From RUG14223 sp051881075 (GTDB lineage Bacteria; Bacillota; Clostridia; Oscillospirales; Acutalibacteraceae), in contig JBJEPE010000024.1 of assembly GCA_051881075.1 (NCBI GenBank), positions 8,524 through 72,523 of the forward strand: 64,000 nucleotides of DNA. Direction: 5' to 3'. The position numbers were made by a program, and so were the translations under genes. Under the pieces are notes generated by a model, which saw nothing but the letters and a program-made list of their open reading frames with translations, had not been told where the DNA came from and searched no databases. Below are positions 14,399 to 22,478 of the stretch, piece after piece. Numbering within the stretch: the stretch's first letter is position 1; every line of letters starts with the position of its first letter.

Positions 14399-17003
14399 AT
14401 TTCATCCTTAAAATTCCGACTACCTCAGAGCTACTGCTGTTATACGGTCTTTTCCAATCGCCTACTATTCTTACATCATAGTCGTCATCTTCAAAGGATG
14501 TTATGTTATCGTAGGTGTTGCCCTCTATAGAATAAACGTAACTTCCGATATAATCGGTAACTATTCCCACATGGCTCCAGTTGTAAACATTCTGATCCTT
14601 TTTCCACAGGAAAATAATGATATCGCCCTTTTGCGGTTTGAAGTTATCCCTTGTTGTTGAGATAACGTTCTTTTTACCCTTTGATGTAAGTCTGTTCTGT
14701 ATTGATGTGACATTCTGAGATCGGAATGAATAATAAGTACCCAAGTTTGCATTTATCATATCTACAACTATATCATCTGGGCAAAGCTCATCGCCTATGC
14801 GTATGCCTGCGCCCTTTAACAGACGGCTCACATAATGCGAGCACCAGTCTTCTCTATACCCCATTTGTATGCCGTTTTTGCCCAAATCTTTTTTAGCCTC
14901 TGCCAATACAGAGTCTATATCATATGTACAGGTTGACAGATACTTTGTCATAGTTATCGCAGTATATGTGCTTCCATAATCGCCACACCATGCTCTGACG
15001 GTATATTCATACATAACTGACGTACTCGGAGGATTATCAATATAGTAAAATTTGCTGCTGCCTAGCGCTTTTATCTTAGACCAGCTACCGCCCTTTGTAC
15101 GCCTATACACAGTGTAGGTATCAGCACCTTGCACCTTAGTCCAAGTAACGACAACAGATTTATTGACATTCTGTCCGGCTGTTGCCTTGGGCTCAAGTAT
15201 CATAGGTATGCACGGCTTACCGCCCTTTGCATATGTGCTGTAGACCGTACTGCTACCCACCTTTTTATATGAACGCACAGTATAATAATACTTTTTGCCG
15301 CATTTTAAATTTTTATCCGTATAACTTGTTACATCACCGTCTGTGATATTCTTCACTCTCTCCCAGCCTGTGCTGTCGGATTTAACAGTCCTGAATATAA
15401 CGTAACCGTCCGCTTTATCTATCTTTTTCCAAGAAATCTTTATCCTGTTATAATCAACGGATTTAAGCGTAAATTCAGGTTGCATAGGTACAGCCTTACC
15501 TGCCGCACCCGGTGTGACATAAGAGCTTTTGTATAGTGTGCCGTTCACATTCAAATAAGAACGAACTGTGTAATAATACTGCTTGTTGCAGGTCGCTGTT
15601 TTATCCGTATAAGATGTTGCGGCATCACTCTTAACAGTGGCTATCCTAGTCCAGCCACCCGTACTTTTGGTTGAGCGGAAAACATAGTAGCCCTGTGCGC
15701 CCGTTGACTTGCCCCATTTTAATTTAAGCGAGGTGCAACCTACAACTGAGATAGAGGTTATCTTTGGCATAACCAATGCAACCTTACACCCCACACCGGT
15801 ACGCACATAGTCGCTCATATAAGTTTTACCGTCGATCTGCAAATAGGCTTTTATAGTGTAGTAATATTGCGTATTAAAATGCGCTTTGCTGTCTATGTAA
15901 GAAACTGCTGTAGGATCATTAATTGTAGCTATCCTTGACCAGTTACCGTTATTATTAAGTGAACGGTAAATGTAATATCCGTCCACGCACGATAGCTTAC
16001 TCCACTTGATTTTAACAGACGTAGTGCTTGCGGATGCGGCAGACTTTATCTTAGGAGTACTAATATAAGACATTCCCTCAACGCCAGTAGTAATGTACTT
16101 ACTGTAATAATTCTTTCCGTCTATCTTTATATAAGATTTAACTGTATAGTAATATTTATTTTTAGGTACGGCAGACGTATCCGTATAGGTTTTAAGCGTG
16201 CCGCCTATTATCGTAGCTATTCTTTTCCACCCCGATGTAGGAGTATCTGAACGATAAACAAGATATCCGTCCGGTGTAGTGTTATCACTCCATATCAGCT
16301 TAATACTACGTGATCCGGTGCATTTTGCGCTTGTTATCTCAGGAATATTAATTAACGCCTTATCCGCCTTATAAATTTCTGAATACTCGCTATATACGTC
16401 TGCTTTATCTGTTTTTATATAAGTACGCAAAGCATAATAATACTGCGTATTCGGCAATACGTTACTATCCCTAAACTCTGTTGTTTCGCTGTCAAGAGAA
16501 GCTATCTTTTGCATTGAGGTATAATTGTTTGTATCAGAGCGGTACAAAACGTAGTCCGTGATATTCTCTGACTTATTCCATGTTACATTGATTTCATTAT
16601 AGCTACACGATGTTGCGGAAATAATACTAGGGATATCGGGCAATAATGTAATATTCTGCAATGTGCTTGACGCAAGCTCATCTTCGCCGCATTTTGCTAC
16701 CACCATATAATAGCGTGTTTCTCCGCATTGCAGATCTGTTTGAGTAAACTGAGTTACAGACGTAGTGATGACAAGCTCAGGCGTATCATCCGATGATAGA
16801 GCGCAGTAGACAAGGTAACTGTCTGCACCGTCTATGACATTCCACGATATTTTCACAGTATTGCCGCCGCTAACGTCAAAAGTAAGCTCTATCCGTTCTG
16901 CGGCATATACTCTGCTCATGCTTAAACTAAGCATCAAAACAGAACCAATAGTAAGTAAAAATAGCGTTGCGCATAACTTAATCTTAGATATTTTTTTATA
17001 CAT
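14397..17003 (-). CDS. Secreted multi-FN3 protein with C-terminal CHAP amidase domain
   Basis: 868 residues. A signal peptide (about residues 1-34, ending VYA-A) is followed by some seven fibronectin-type-III-like repeats of about 90 residues, each with a tyrosine-rich end such as NKYYYTVKSYI. Residues about 715-868 form a CHAP domain: catalytic Cys in WCSHYVSRLLKGAG and His in WSHVGIVTDY, then YSIEGNT. CHAP enzymes cut peptidoglycan peptide bonds. There is no sortase motif or terminal anchor, so the protein is probably released or held by its FN3 array. Possible roles are wall remodelling or bacterial competition. Confidence 0.85.
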   Translation of the reverse strand: MYKKISKIKLCATLFLLTIGSVLMLSLSMSRVYAAERIELTFDVSGGNTVKISWNVIDGADSYLVYCALSSDDTPELVITTSVTQFTQTDLQCGETRYYMVVAKCGEDELASSTLQNITLLPDIPSIISATSCSYNEINVTWNKSENITDYVLYRSDTNNYTSMQKIASLDSETTEFRDSNVLPNTQYYYALRTYIKTDKADVYSEYSEIYKADKALINIPEITSAKCTGSRSIKLIWSDNTTPDGYLVYRSDTPTSGWKRIATIIGGTLKTYTDTSAVPKNKYYYTVKSYIKIDGKNYYSKYITTGVEGMSYISTPKIKSAASASTTSVKIKWSKLSCVDGYYIYRSLNNNGNWSRIATINDPTAVSYIDSKAHFNTQYYYTIKAYLQIDGKTYMSDYVRTGVGCKVALVMPKITSISVVGCTSLKLKWGKSTGAQGYYVFRSTKSTGGWTRIATVKSDAATSYTDKTATCNKQYYYTVRSYLNVNGTLYKSSYVTPGAAGKAVPMQPEFTLKSVDYNRIKISWKKIDKADGYVIFRTVKSDSTGWERVKNITDGDVTSYTDKNLKCGKKYYYTVRSYKKVGSSTVYSTYAKGGKPCIPMILEPKATAGQNVNKSVVVTWTKVQGADTYTVYRRTKGGSWSKIKALGSSKFYYIDNPPSTSVMYEYTVRAWCGDYGSTYTAITMTKYLSTCTYDIDSVLAEAKKDLGKNGIQMGYREDWCSHYVSRLLKGAGIRIGDELCPDDIVVDMINANLGTYYSFRSQNVTSIQNRLTSKGKKNVISTTRDNFKPQKGDIIIFLWKKDQNVYNWSHVGIVTDYIGSYVYSIEGNTYDNITSFEDDDYDVRIVGDWKRPYNSSSSEVVGILRMK

Positions 17004-17216
17004 ACTCGATCCCTCTCGCTTTCCAAAAAATCAAGTTATAAAAAATGTAATTCTGAGTTGATTTACAGATAAAATCTAAAACGTTTGATATGACGTTAAT
17101 TTTATATTATATAATAATATTATTACATAATGTCCCGATTTGTCAAGATAATAAATACCGATATGGAATATAAACATTCGATTATTTGTATTTTTTATAA
17201 AAATATGAAAAAAGCC

Positions 17217-17246
17217 TTGACTTTTTACTGTTTTTAGTGATATAAT
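17217..17246 (+). promoter_or_regulatory. Promoter of tRNA-Leu
   Basis: TTGACT (17217-17222) and TATAAT (17241-17246) with an 18-base spacer, about 32 bases ahead of the mature tRNA. The remainder of the gap from 17004 is AT-rich with nothing else seen. Confidence 0.75.
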
Positions 17247-17278
17247 CTTTTTGTTCCTTTGGAACGGCAGTTTAATTT

Positions 17279-17365
17279 GCCGGTGTGATGGAATTGGCAG
17301 ACGTAGTGGACTCAAAATCCACCGGTAGCGATACCGTGCCGGTTCGAGTCCGGCCACCGGCACCA
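17279..17365 (+). tRNA. tRNA-Leu (anticodon CAA)
   Basis: Class II tRNA with a long variable arm. The acceptor pairs are GCCGGTG/CACCGGC, the anticodon loop is CTCAAAA giving anticodon CAA (reads UUG), the T loop is GGTTCGAGTCC and the CCA end is encoded. It lies at the left border of a region rich in mobile-element remnants, and tRNA genes are common integration sites. No duplicated 3' end is seen elsewhere in the window. Confidence 0.96.
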
Positions 17366-17367
17366 CA

Positions 17368-17418
17368 ACAGGACACCAATTATGATACAATGGGTATCAC
17401 GATTGGTGTCCTGTTTTT
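17368..17418 (+). terminator. Terminator of tRNA-Leu
   Basis: A 13-pair perfect stem (ACAGGACACCAAT with ATTGGTGTCCTGT) with an inner TGATAC/GTATCA helix, followed by TTTTTG, starting three bases past the tRNA. Confidence 0.9.
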
Positions 17419-17465
17419 GATAGAAGATCCTACTATAAAAGATTTTGAATATGGAAAGACAGTTG

Positions 17466-17482
17466 GATAAATCGGAATTTGA
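17466..17482 (+). repeat. 17-bp inverted-repeat core, left side of the 104-residue gene
   Basis: GATAAATCGGAATTTGA occurs here, again with one changed base at 18006-18022, and in inverted form within the longer repeats at 17841 and 31001. With the inverted copy at 17841 it brackets the gene at 17504-17818. It may be a terminal repeat of a small gene cassette. Confidence 0.5.
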
Positions 17483-17503
17483 TGCACATAAGGAGGATAA
17501 TGT

Positions 17504-17818
17504 ATGAGTTTTTTCAAGAGGGAAAAAAGTCCCAAAGAGGTAAATGAGATTAATAACAAAGAATTAAAGGAAAATATCGCAAATACAGCATTAAGTCTTT
17601 TGAGTAAAGATAAAGATTATGAGAATTTGACATATACTAAGGTTGAATTTGGATATTTGTTTGATATTGAGGGGCATGGAATAGAAGCATTGCTTAAAAT
17701 AATTACAGACAAAACGACGTCTTATTTTGCAGTTCAAGGAACCAATTTAATCAAACTTGATTTTTCAGAAGAGTTATTTGAAACAATGGTTGAGGGTTTC
17801 TTGGATTTACATGGATAA
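17504..17818 (+). CDS. Hypothetical protein, 104 residues
   Basis: Starts at an ATG with AAGGAGG eight bases upstream. The N-terminal third is charged and probably helical (KREKSPKEVNEINNKELKEN); the rest alternates strands and helices and ends FETMVEGFLDLHG. No membrane segment, signal or known motif is seen. It is bracketed by inverted copies of a repeat core, as is the CPBP protease gene at 30-31 kb, so it may be cargo of the same kind of element. A strong terminator lies at 17931. Confidence 0.6.
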   Translation: MSFFKREKSPKEVNEINNKELKENIANTALSLLSKDKDYENLTYTKVEFGYLFDIEGHGIEALLKIITDKTTSYFAVQGTNLIKLDFSEELFETMVEGFLDLHG

Positions 17819-17840
17819 AATTCAATTTGGCAACACACAC

Positions 17841-17965
17841 CAAAATTCCAATTTATCGAGCAAACTTTGCATTGCTTTTACTTACTCTCACCTCAATTCT
17901 GCTCCGTTTGGTTACTCTTTGGCACGAAAGAAACCTCTTTTGTCTACCAAGACAAGAGAGGTTTT
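17841..17965 (-). repeat. Interspersed repeat, copy A
   Basis: Read on the minus strand, this segment matches copy B (29980-30105) and part of copy C (31001-31108). Shared parts are AGACAAAAGAGGTTTCTTT, a CAGAATTGAGGT-AGAGTAAGTAAAAG block, ATGCAAAGTTT-CTCGATAAA and GGAATTT. The three copies differ by scattered substitutions. The unit spans about 125 bases and contains a hairpin. Confidence 0.75.
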
Positions 17966-17966
17966 T
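17931..17966 (+). terminator. Hairpin terminator inside repeat copy A
   Basis: AAACCTCTTTTGTCT and AGACAAGAGAGGTTT form a 15-pair stem (one wobble) around ACCA and end in T residues. It can terminate the 104-residue gene and is partly kept in copy B. Confidence 0.7.
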
Positions 17967-17968
17967 CA

Positions 17969-18275
17969 TGCTTGACATTTCTGCGTTTTTTGGTAAAATG
18001 AACTTAATAAATCGGAATTTGAAAACCATAATTTTATGAGCGATTATTGCTCATTATAGATTATCAATAAAATCCTCAAAAAGCCTTGCAAATAAAGGAT
18101 TTTTCCAGTCCGCTCACCTTATCCCTTTATAGGATTTAACAACATTTTATTTTACCCTCACTGCCTCATATGGGAAAAATCAAGGAAAGGAAAATCTCAC
18201 AATCAAATATAACGGGTTGTGGCGATCGGGAAACTGTGATGTATGTGCGAATATATTATACTGGAGGATTTTAAT
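17969..18275. other. Non-coding stretch with one repeat core
   Basis: Apart from the 17-base core AATAAATCGGAATTTGA at 18006-18022, I see no gene, terminator or clear promoter here until the ribosome site of tnpV (GGAGG at 18263). Confidence 0.5.
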
Positions 18276-18652
18276 ATGGACAATTTCATTTACGACAACA
18301 GCAACGGCTTATGGTACAAATTGCAGGGCGACTATTATATCCCTTGCCTAACACTTCCTGAAGAAGAATGCGAACCTATTGGCATTTGGGGGCAGCGACA
18401 CAAATCATATCTGAAAGAACACAGAAAGCCACCTACACCACAATGCTGATGGAGGGCAAGCTGAACACTTATCTTGTCGAGATTGACAGGCAGGCGCAGG
18501 AATGCTTTGAACGGCTTATAGAGGATATGAAGCTGGTGCACAGTATCACAGAGCAGTTAAAGGCAGAAAACGCCTTGGAATGGACGGGGAGAATGAATAA
18601 TATTTGGGCATGTGCAATGGAGATTATCAATAAAGAAATCATCTACACTTAA
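18276..18652 (+). pseudogene. tnpV: Frameshifted tnpV (transposon protein)
   Basis: Two overlapping frames together make a TnpV protein of about 125 residues, the small protein carried by Tn4451/Tn4453-type mobilizable elements. The first frame reads FIYDNSNGLWYKLQGDYY through GIWGQRHKSYLKEHRK, and the second continues with ATYTTMLMEGKLNTYLVEID through the end EIINKEIIYT. The break is at about 18425, where one G seems to be missing (AAG-CCACC instead of AAGGCCACC). The ribosome site GGAGG precedes the ATG at 18276. It marks an old mobile element insertion. Confidence 0.85.
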
Positions 18653-18681
18653 AGCAACGTAACACTTGTAACCATGAAATA

Positions 18682-18713
18682 ATGGCGGGGAGGGATAACA
18701 CCTTACCCGTCAT
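18682..18713 (+). terminator. Terminator after tnpV
   Basis: ATGGCGGG and CCCGTCAT pair with an inner AGG/CCT, followed by ATTTTATTT, 30 bases past the tnpV stop. Confidence 0.55.
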
Positions 18714-18848
18714 ATTTTATTTATTCATACAATGCAGCTTGGCTGTTGACTCTGCCAGATTTTTTATTTCTTCTTCTATTTTGAGTTAGAAAGGATAGTG
18801 TAGCGGTTCTTAAAACCTGTAAAAACCTATGATTTTTTCGGTACCCGC

Positions 18849-18877
18849 TTGACATAGCACAGCAAAAACAGTATAAT
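18849..18877 (+). promoter_or_regulatory. Promoter of the TetR gene
   Basis: A consensus promoter: TTGACA (18849-18854), 17 bases, TATAAT (18872-18877). The following TGATCGTTCA has three-base inverted arms and could be part of an autoregulatory site; this is weak. Confidence 0.8.
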
Positions 18878-18921
18878 GTTAATGATCGTTCACTTTATTG
18901 ACGTAGAAAGGGGGAAATCTA

Positions 18922-19548
18922 TTGCGAACTACTAACGAAGAAACCCGCAGGGCAAAGCAAATCGAGATGATGGAAAAATGCTTCGACTGCTATGCGGAGA
19001 ACGGATTTTCCTCTGTCGGAATAAAAGCTATCGCAAAAGCCTGCGATTGCAGTGTTGCAACCCTGTATCTGTATTTTGACAATCTCGACGACCTTATCGT
19101 CCAGTCCACCGAATACTGTATGAGCAAGGTTGAAGATGAATTTATGGCGAAAGCCCCCACAGATGTGGAGGACTTATGGCGGTTTATTGACGAGATACCA
19201 TACTGGACGGCAAAAAAGCACGGAAAGAAATACCGCCTGATGTATCAGGTGTATACCCACCCGAAATACAGAGAATACGGCAAGAAATTCTTTGAGGGCG
19301 TTGATAAACGATATACGGAATATGCAAAGAGCTTGGCGCCAAAGCTGGGTATTCCCTACGAAAAGCTGACGCCGCTGATTTTTATTTTAATCAGAGCCTG
19401 CGTACATTACGCACTGTTTGAGGACGAGTTCTATCTGAAGTCACAAATTGAAACGCTGAAAGAAACACTGGAACTCTTTCTTGCGAAGTACAACCCGAAA
19501 AAAACCTTTACACAAGGGAGCATCGGATACTGTTACAGAATAAGTTAA
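18922..19548 (+). CDS. TetR/AcrR family transcriptional regulator
   Basis: 208 residues starting at TTG, ten bases after AAAGGGGG. Residues about 10-57 form the TetR helix-turn-helix (AENGFSSVGIKAIAKACDCS, then VATLYLYFDNLDDLI). The C-terminal ligand domain is not assignable. It lies 30 bases upstream of the ubiquitin-like surface protein gene on the same strand and likely shares its transcript, so it may control expression of that protein. The effector is unknown. Confidence 0.88.
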   Translation: MRTTNEETRRAKQIEMMEKCFDCYAENGFSSVGIKAIAKACDCSVATLYLYFDNLDDLIVQSTEYCMSKVEDEFMAKAPTDVEDLWRFIDEIPYWTAKKHGKKYRLMYQVYTHPKYREYGKKFFEGVDKRYTEYAKSLAPKLGIPYEKLTPLIFILIRACVHYALFEDEFYLKSQIETLKETLELFLAKYNPKKTFTQGSIGYCYRIS

Positions 19549-19578
19549 ATTTAAAAAATCTCTTAGGAGGAATATTCA

Positions 19579-20970
19579 ATGAAAAAACGAATTTTAAGCA
19601 TAGTGCTTAGCCTTTGTATGGTACTTATGTTTGTACCGATTTCTGCAAACGCTATGATTATCTATGTGAATTTGAACATAACCGGTGCATCCACATTGAC
19701 GCTTGAAGTGGAAAGTGGCGACAGCATTTCTAATGTTAAGGGAAAAATCAAAGACCAAACCGGATACTCTGAAACGGCTCAAATTTTAAAGTATAATGGG
19801 GAAGTTCTGGAAAACGCAAGAACATTGGCTGATTATAATATTCAGAAAAAAAGCACCATTGAGTTGTCTATTGTAGATTCGACACCCGAAGGTTTGACAT
19901 ATACTATATCCGATAACGAGGTAACGATTACCAAATATAGCGGCACTGCAACCGAGGTTGAAATCCCGTCTATAATCGATGGAAAAACTGTTAAGACTAT
20001 TGGAACAAATGCTTTTCTAAATTGCACAAGCCTTGCAAGCGTAACGATTCCAAGCGGTGTAAAAACTATTGGGCATACTGCTTTTGCTGGATGCACAAGC
20101 CTTGAAAGCATATTCCTGCCCAACAGTTTAAATGATACACAAGCAGGAATTCCAAATACCACATCACAGGTAAAATACAGCCTTGATGAGACAACCGGCG
20201 AGGTTACGATTACCGAAATAAATTTAGCCGGCGGTAAAGACAAAGTTGATATTCCGGAAAAGATTTGCGGCTATCCTGTTGTTGCTGTTGTAAAGAGCGA
20301 ACAACCAAAGGTTGGCGAACACACCTGCAAGGGCGGAACGGCAACCTGCACAAGCAAGGCAGTCTGCGTGGTTTGCGGCAAAGAATACGGCGAGCTTGAC
20401 AGTACAAATCATAATCTTGAGAAAATTTCTGCAAAGTACGCAACCGTTACAGAAACGGGAAACACAGAGTATTTGCATTGTAAGGATTGCGGCAAATACT
20501 TCTCCGATAAGGACGGTAAGAATAGTATTGAACTGAAAGACACAGTAATTGCAAAGCTTCCGCCTGAAATCATTGGGGGATTGGGACAGAGCGTAACAGA
20601 GGGAGAAAAGAAAGAGCTTACCTTCCGTTCCAATGCGGCATTCAGCGATTTTATCCGAGTTGAGCTTAATGGTAAAACCCTTGATGAAAAGAATTATGAT
20701 GTCAAAGAAGGCAGTACGGTTGTAACATTAAAGGCTGACTATGTATCAACACTTTCAGTCGGTGAGCATACAATCGGCATTGTATCGACAAGCGGTACTG
20801 CTGCCACAACATTTACCGTTAATGCGAAAGCGGCAGTAAATGGCGATACAAAGTCTCCGCAGACCGGATATAACAGCCATATGGCATTGTGGATTGCACT
20901 TCTCTTTGTCAGCGGCGGTCTGATGACTGTTACAGGCGTTTACAGCAAAAAGAAGCGTTCTGCAAAGTAA
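19579..20970 (+). CDS. Sortase-anchored surface protein with N-terminal ubiquitin-like domain and leucine-rich repeats
   Basis: 463 residues. The signal peptide (1-25) ends SANA, and the mature chain would begin MIIYVNLNITG, matching ubiquitin's own start. Residues 26-99 are ubiquitin-like: TLTLEVESGDSISNVKGKIK and RTLADYNIQKKSTIEL align with ubiquitin 12-31 and 54-69; by hand I count 32 identities in 58 positions. Lys27, Lys29 and Lys63 equivalents remain; Lys48 and Ile44 are replaced and there is no terminal Gly-Gly. Then come BspA-type LRR_5 repeats (about 120-180), a Cys-pair region (250-320), an Ig-like stretch and the sortase tail SPQTG plus hydrophobic helix and KKKR. AGGAGG ribosome site. 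Confidence 0.9.
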   Translation: MKKRILSIVLSLCMVLMFVPISANAMIIYVNLNITGASTLTLEVESGDSISNVKGKIKDQTGYSETAQILKYNGEVLENARTLADYNIQKKSTIELSIVDSTPEGLTYTISDNEVTITKYSGTATEVEIPSIIDGKTVKTIGTNAFLNCTSLASVTIPSGVKTIGHTAFAGCTSLESIFLPNSLNDTQAGIPNTTSQVKYSLDETTGEVTITEINLAGGKDKVDIPEKICGYPVVAVVKSEQPKVGEHTCKGGTATCTSKAVCVVCGKEYGELDSTNHNLEKISAKYATVTETGNTEYLHCKDCGKYFSDKDGKNSIELKDTVIAKLPPEIIGGLGQSVTEGEKKELTFRSNAAFSDFIRVELNGKTLDEKNYDVKEGSTVVTLKADYVSTLSVGEHTIGIVSTSGTAATTFTVNAKAAVNGDTKSPQTGYNSHMALWIALLFVSGGLMTVTGVYSKKKRSAK

Positions 20971-21005
20971 AACAGAATTAAGCGATTTGTCAAATTTGCA
21001 TTTCC

Positions 21006-21047
21006 CCCTCCTGTTAGGTACAATGTATCTGACAGGAGGGATTTTTT
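21006..21047 (+). terminator. Terminator of the ubiquitin-like protein gene
   Basis: CCCTCCTGT and ACAGGAGGG plus inner pairs form a long stem at 21006-21040, followed by ATTTTTT. The 3' arm is itself a perfect ribosome site for the next small ORF. Confidence 0.8.
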
Positions 21048-21048
21048 A

Positions 21049-21126
21049 TGGAATACAAAAATGACATCAAAATGTATGTAAGTCCGCAGAGCAGGGGTAC
21101 TGCTCTTTACTGGTTCTATTTCTAAG
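21049..21126 (+). CDS. Short ORF or truncated gene start, 25 codons
   Basis: An ATG nine bases after AGGAGGG (the 3' arm of the preceding terminator) opens a 25-codon frame beginning MEYKNDIKMYVSPQSRGTAL and ending in TAA. The strong ribosome site makes translation plausible. It may be the surviving start of a longer gene. No family is recognised. Confidence 0.35.
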
Positions 21127-21200
21127 AAAGTCGCGTAAGAGAGGATATAAGGAAAAGTTCCGAAAAATCGCCGCAGTATACCACAGAGCCCCAGTGCTTC

Positions 21201-21237
21201 AAAAACGGCACCGCAATATTCCTGTTGCGGTGCCGTT
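21201..21237 (-). terminator. Terminator of the DUF6809 pseudogene
   Basis: A perfect 13-pair stem AACGGCACCGCAA/TTGCGGTGCCGTT around eight bases, followed on the minus strand by TTTTTG. Confidence 0.85.
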
Positions 21238-21243
21238 GTGCAA

Positions 21244-21540
21244 TTATGTCATTTTGAGTTTCGTGATGTCGTCGATGCTAAACATTGCCTCCAATGCTAA
21301 CCGCATTCCCAACTTAAATTCGAGCATGAATGACGTCATCTCATTCTTATCGCCCAGCTCCGACGCACAGTACTTGAACTTCTCAAAGGTCTCCTACTGT
21401 ACATGCGTCAGCGTCTGCACCAGCTCATCCTCATTTCGGGTCAGTAAATTCAATATGTGTGAATACGTCCCTCTCTTGCTGATGTTACGATTCGACGGGC
21501 TGATGTTGCCGTAGTATAGTTCCTCTATGATACTTCGCAT
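21244..21540 (-). pseudogene. DUF6809 family protein gene with in-frame amber stop
   Basis: On the minus strand an ATG at 21540, preceded by AAGGAGG, reads MRSIIEELYYGNISPSNRNI and on to HVQ, then TAG at codon 49, then continues in frame (ETFEKFKYCASELGDKNEMT) to a TAA at 21244. The whole frame matches the roughly 100-residue DUF6809 family found in clostridial mobile elements. A single base change explains the stop. Function is unknown. Confidence 0.75.
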
Positions 21541-21644
21541 CATGTCGACACCTCCTTCGGCAGGGACGCACATTATCAGAATTCACCGGTAATATCCAGC
21601 AATATAGCGCATTGTTAGCAAATAAGTAACAATTGGAGTCTTAG

Positions 21645-22466
21645 TTACTCACTTGTATATAGTTGTGACATTCGTTGGCTAACAGACCGATTGAGAATTG
21701 ATTCAACGGTTGGGTTTACATTTGTCATAGCAACAAGCTTCGCGAATCGTAAAAAACCTAGCTCTGCTATAAGTTTTCAGATAAATTCATCGGCAAAAAA
21801 GGAACTTATCATTGAAATTCCGGTGAAATCAACATTTATTCTTGAGTAAGCATCTAGACGTCGCAAATAGTTGAGACCCTTATTTCTTACACGTTCTCCA
21901 GCAATTCTTGTTCTAAAGCCCGTTGCTTCTTCGCGGAGAAGAAAATTCAAAACATTCTCATCATCTATCTTATCTTCGTATGCTATATCACACGGCACAT
22001 ATCCGCCTAGTGCTTCTGCGACCGAAATTTCGTTTGCATAATTAAATGAAATACTCACAGTGGTTGTTGCTTTTCTACGATCTAAAAATGGCAGTCCAGT
22101 AAATTTTTTAACAGTTACGTCATTTCTCAACATCAAATATAAGCGCCGTTCTTCGGAACTGATGCTGTTCCAGCGGTTGCCAACAAAATTGTGATAGTTC
22201 CATTCACCGTCCACTAAGCGGTAATCTGCATCCCAAGCAACTACGGAGTAGTCCAGTTCCAGTCCTTGGATATCGAACTCTGTCACCACATCTTCCAACT
22301 GTGTTTTATACTTGGAACATACTGCTGTCAGATCGGACATACTTGCTTTTTGGAAAATCACTCCGCAAATACCCCCACCAGCCAACAAACAGCTGTTGGC
22401 TGCATTTACCACTGCGTCCACGGTCTGATCAGCACACGAGGCGTTCAATAAAACAATCTTGCTCAT
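21645..22466 (-). pseudogene. Chimeric ORF: macro domain start, helicase-type segment and STAS-like (DUF4325) domain
   Basis: An open frame of 229 codons (22466 to a TGA at 21777). Residues 1-58 are the start of a macro domain (VDAVVNAANSCLLAGGGICG, the ADP-ribose loop). Residues 59-118 resemble the C-terminal part of DUF2075-type DNA/RNA helicases (EFDIQGLELDYSVVAWDADY, then ERRLYLMLRN), cut off where YRVLLTRAR is expected. Residues from about 119 end in a STAS-like domain (INVDFTGISMISSFFADEFI). After the TGA the same frame continues 43 codons (KLIAELGFLRFAKLVAMTNV and on to SVSQRMSQLYTSE), the expected end of that domain. It therefore looks like deletion-fused remnants. It starts 12 bases after hsdR. 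Confidence 0.65.
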
Positions 22467-22478
22467 AATTATGCACCT

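Noticed and set aside
17285..17470. Open frame covering tRNA-Leu and its terminator
   Set aside because: It overlaps an intact tRNA and a 13-pair terminator and has no ribosome site.
21777..21779. Selenocysteine codon at the TGA in the chimeric ORF
   Set aside because: The related STAS-like domains have glycine or another ordinary residue here, the gene is already a fusion of fragments and no SECIS-like hairpin follows immediately.
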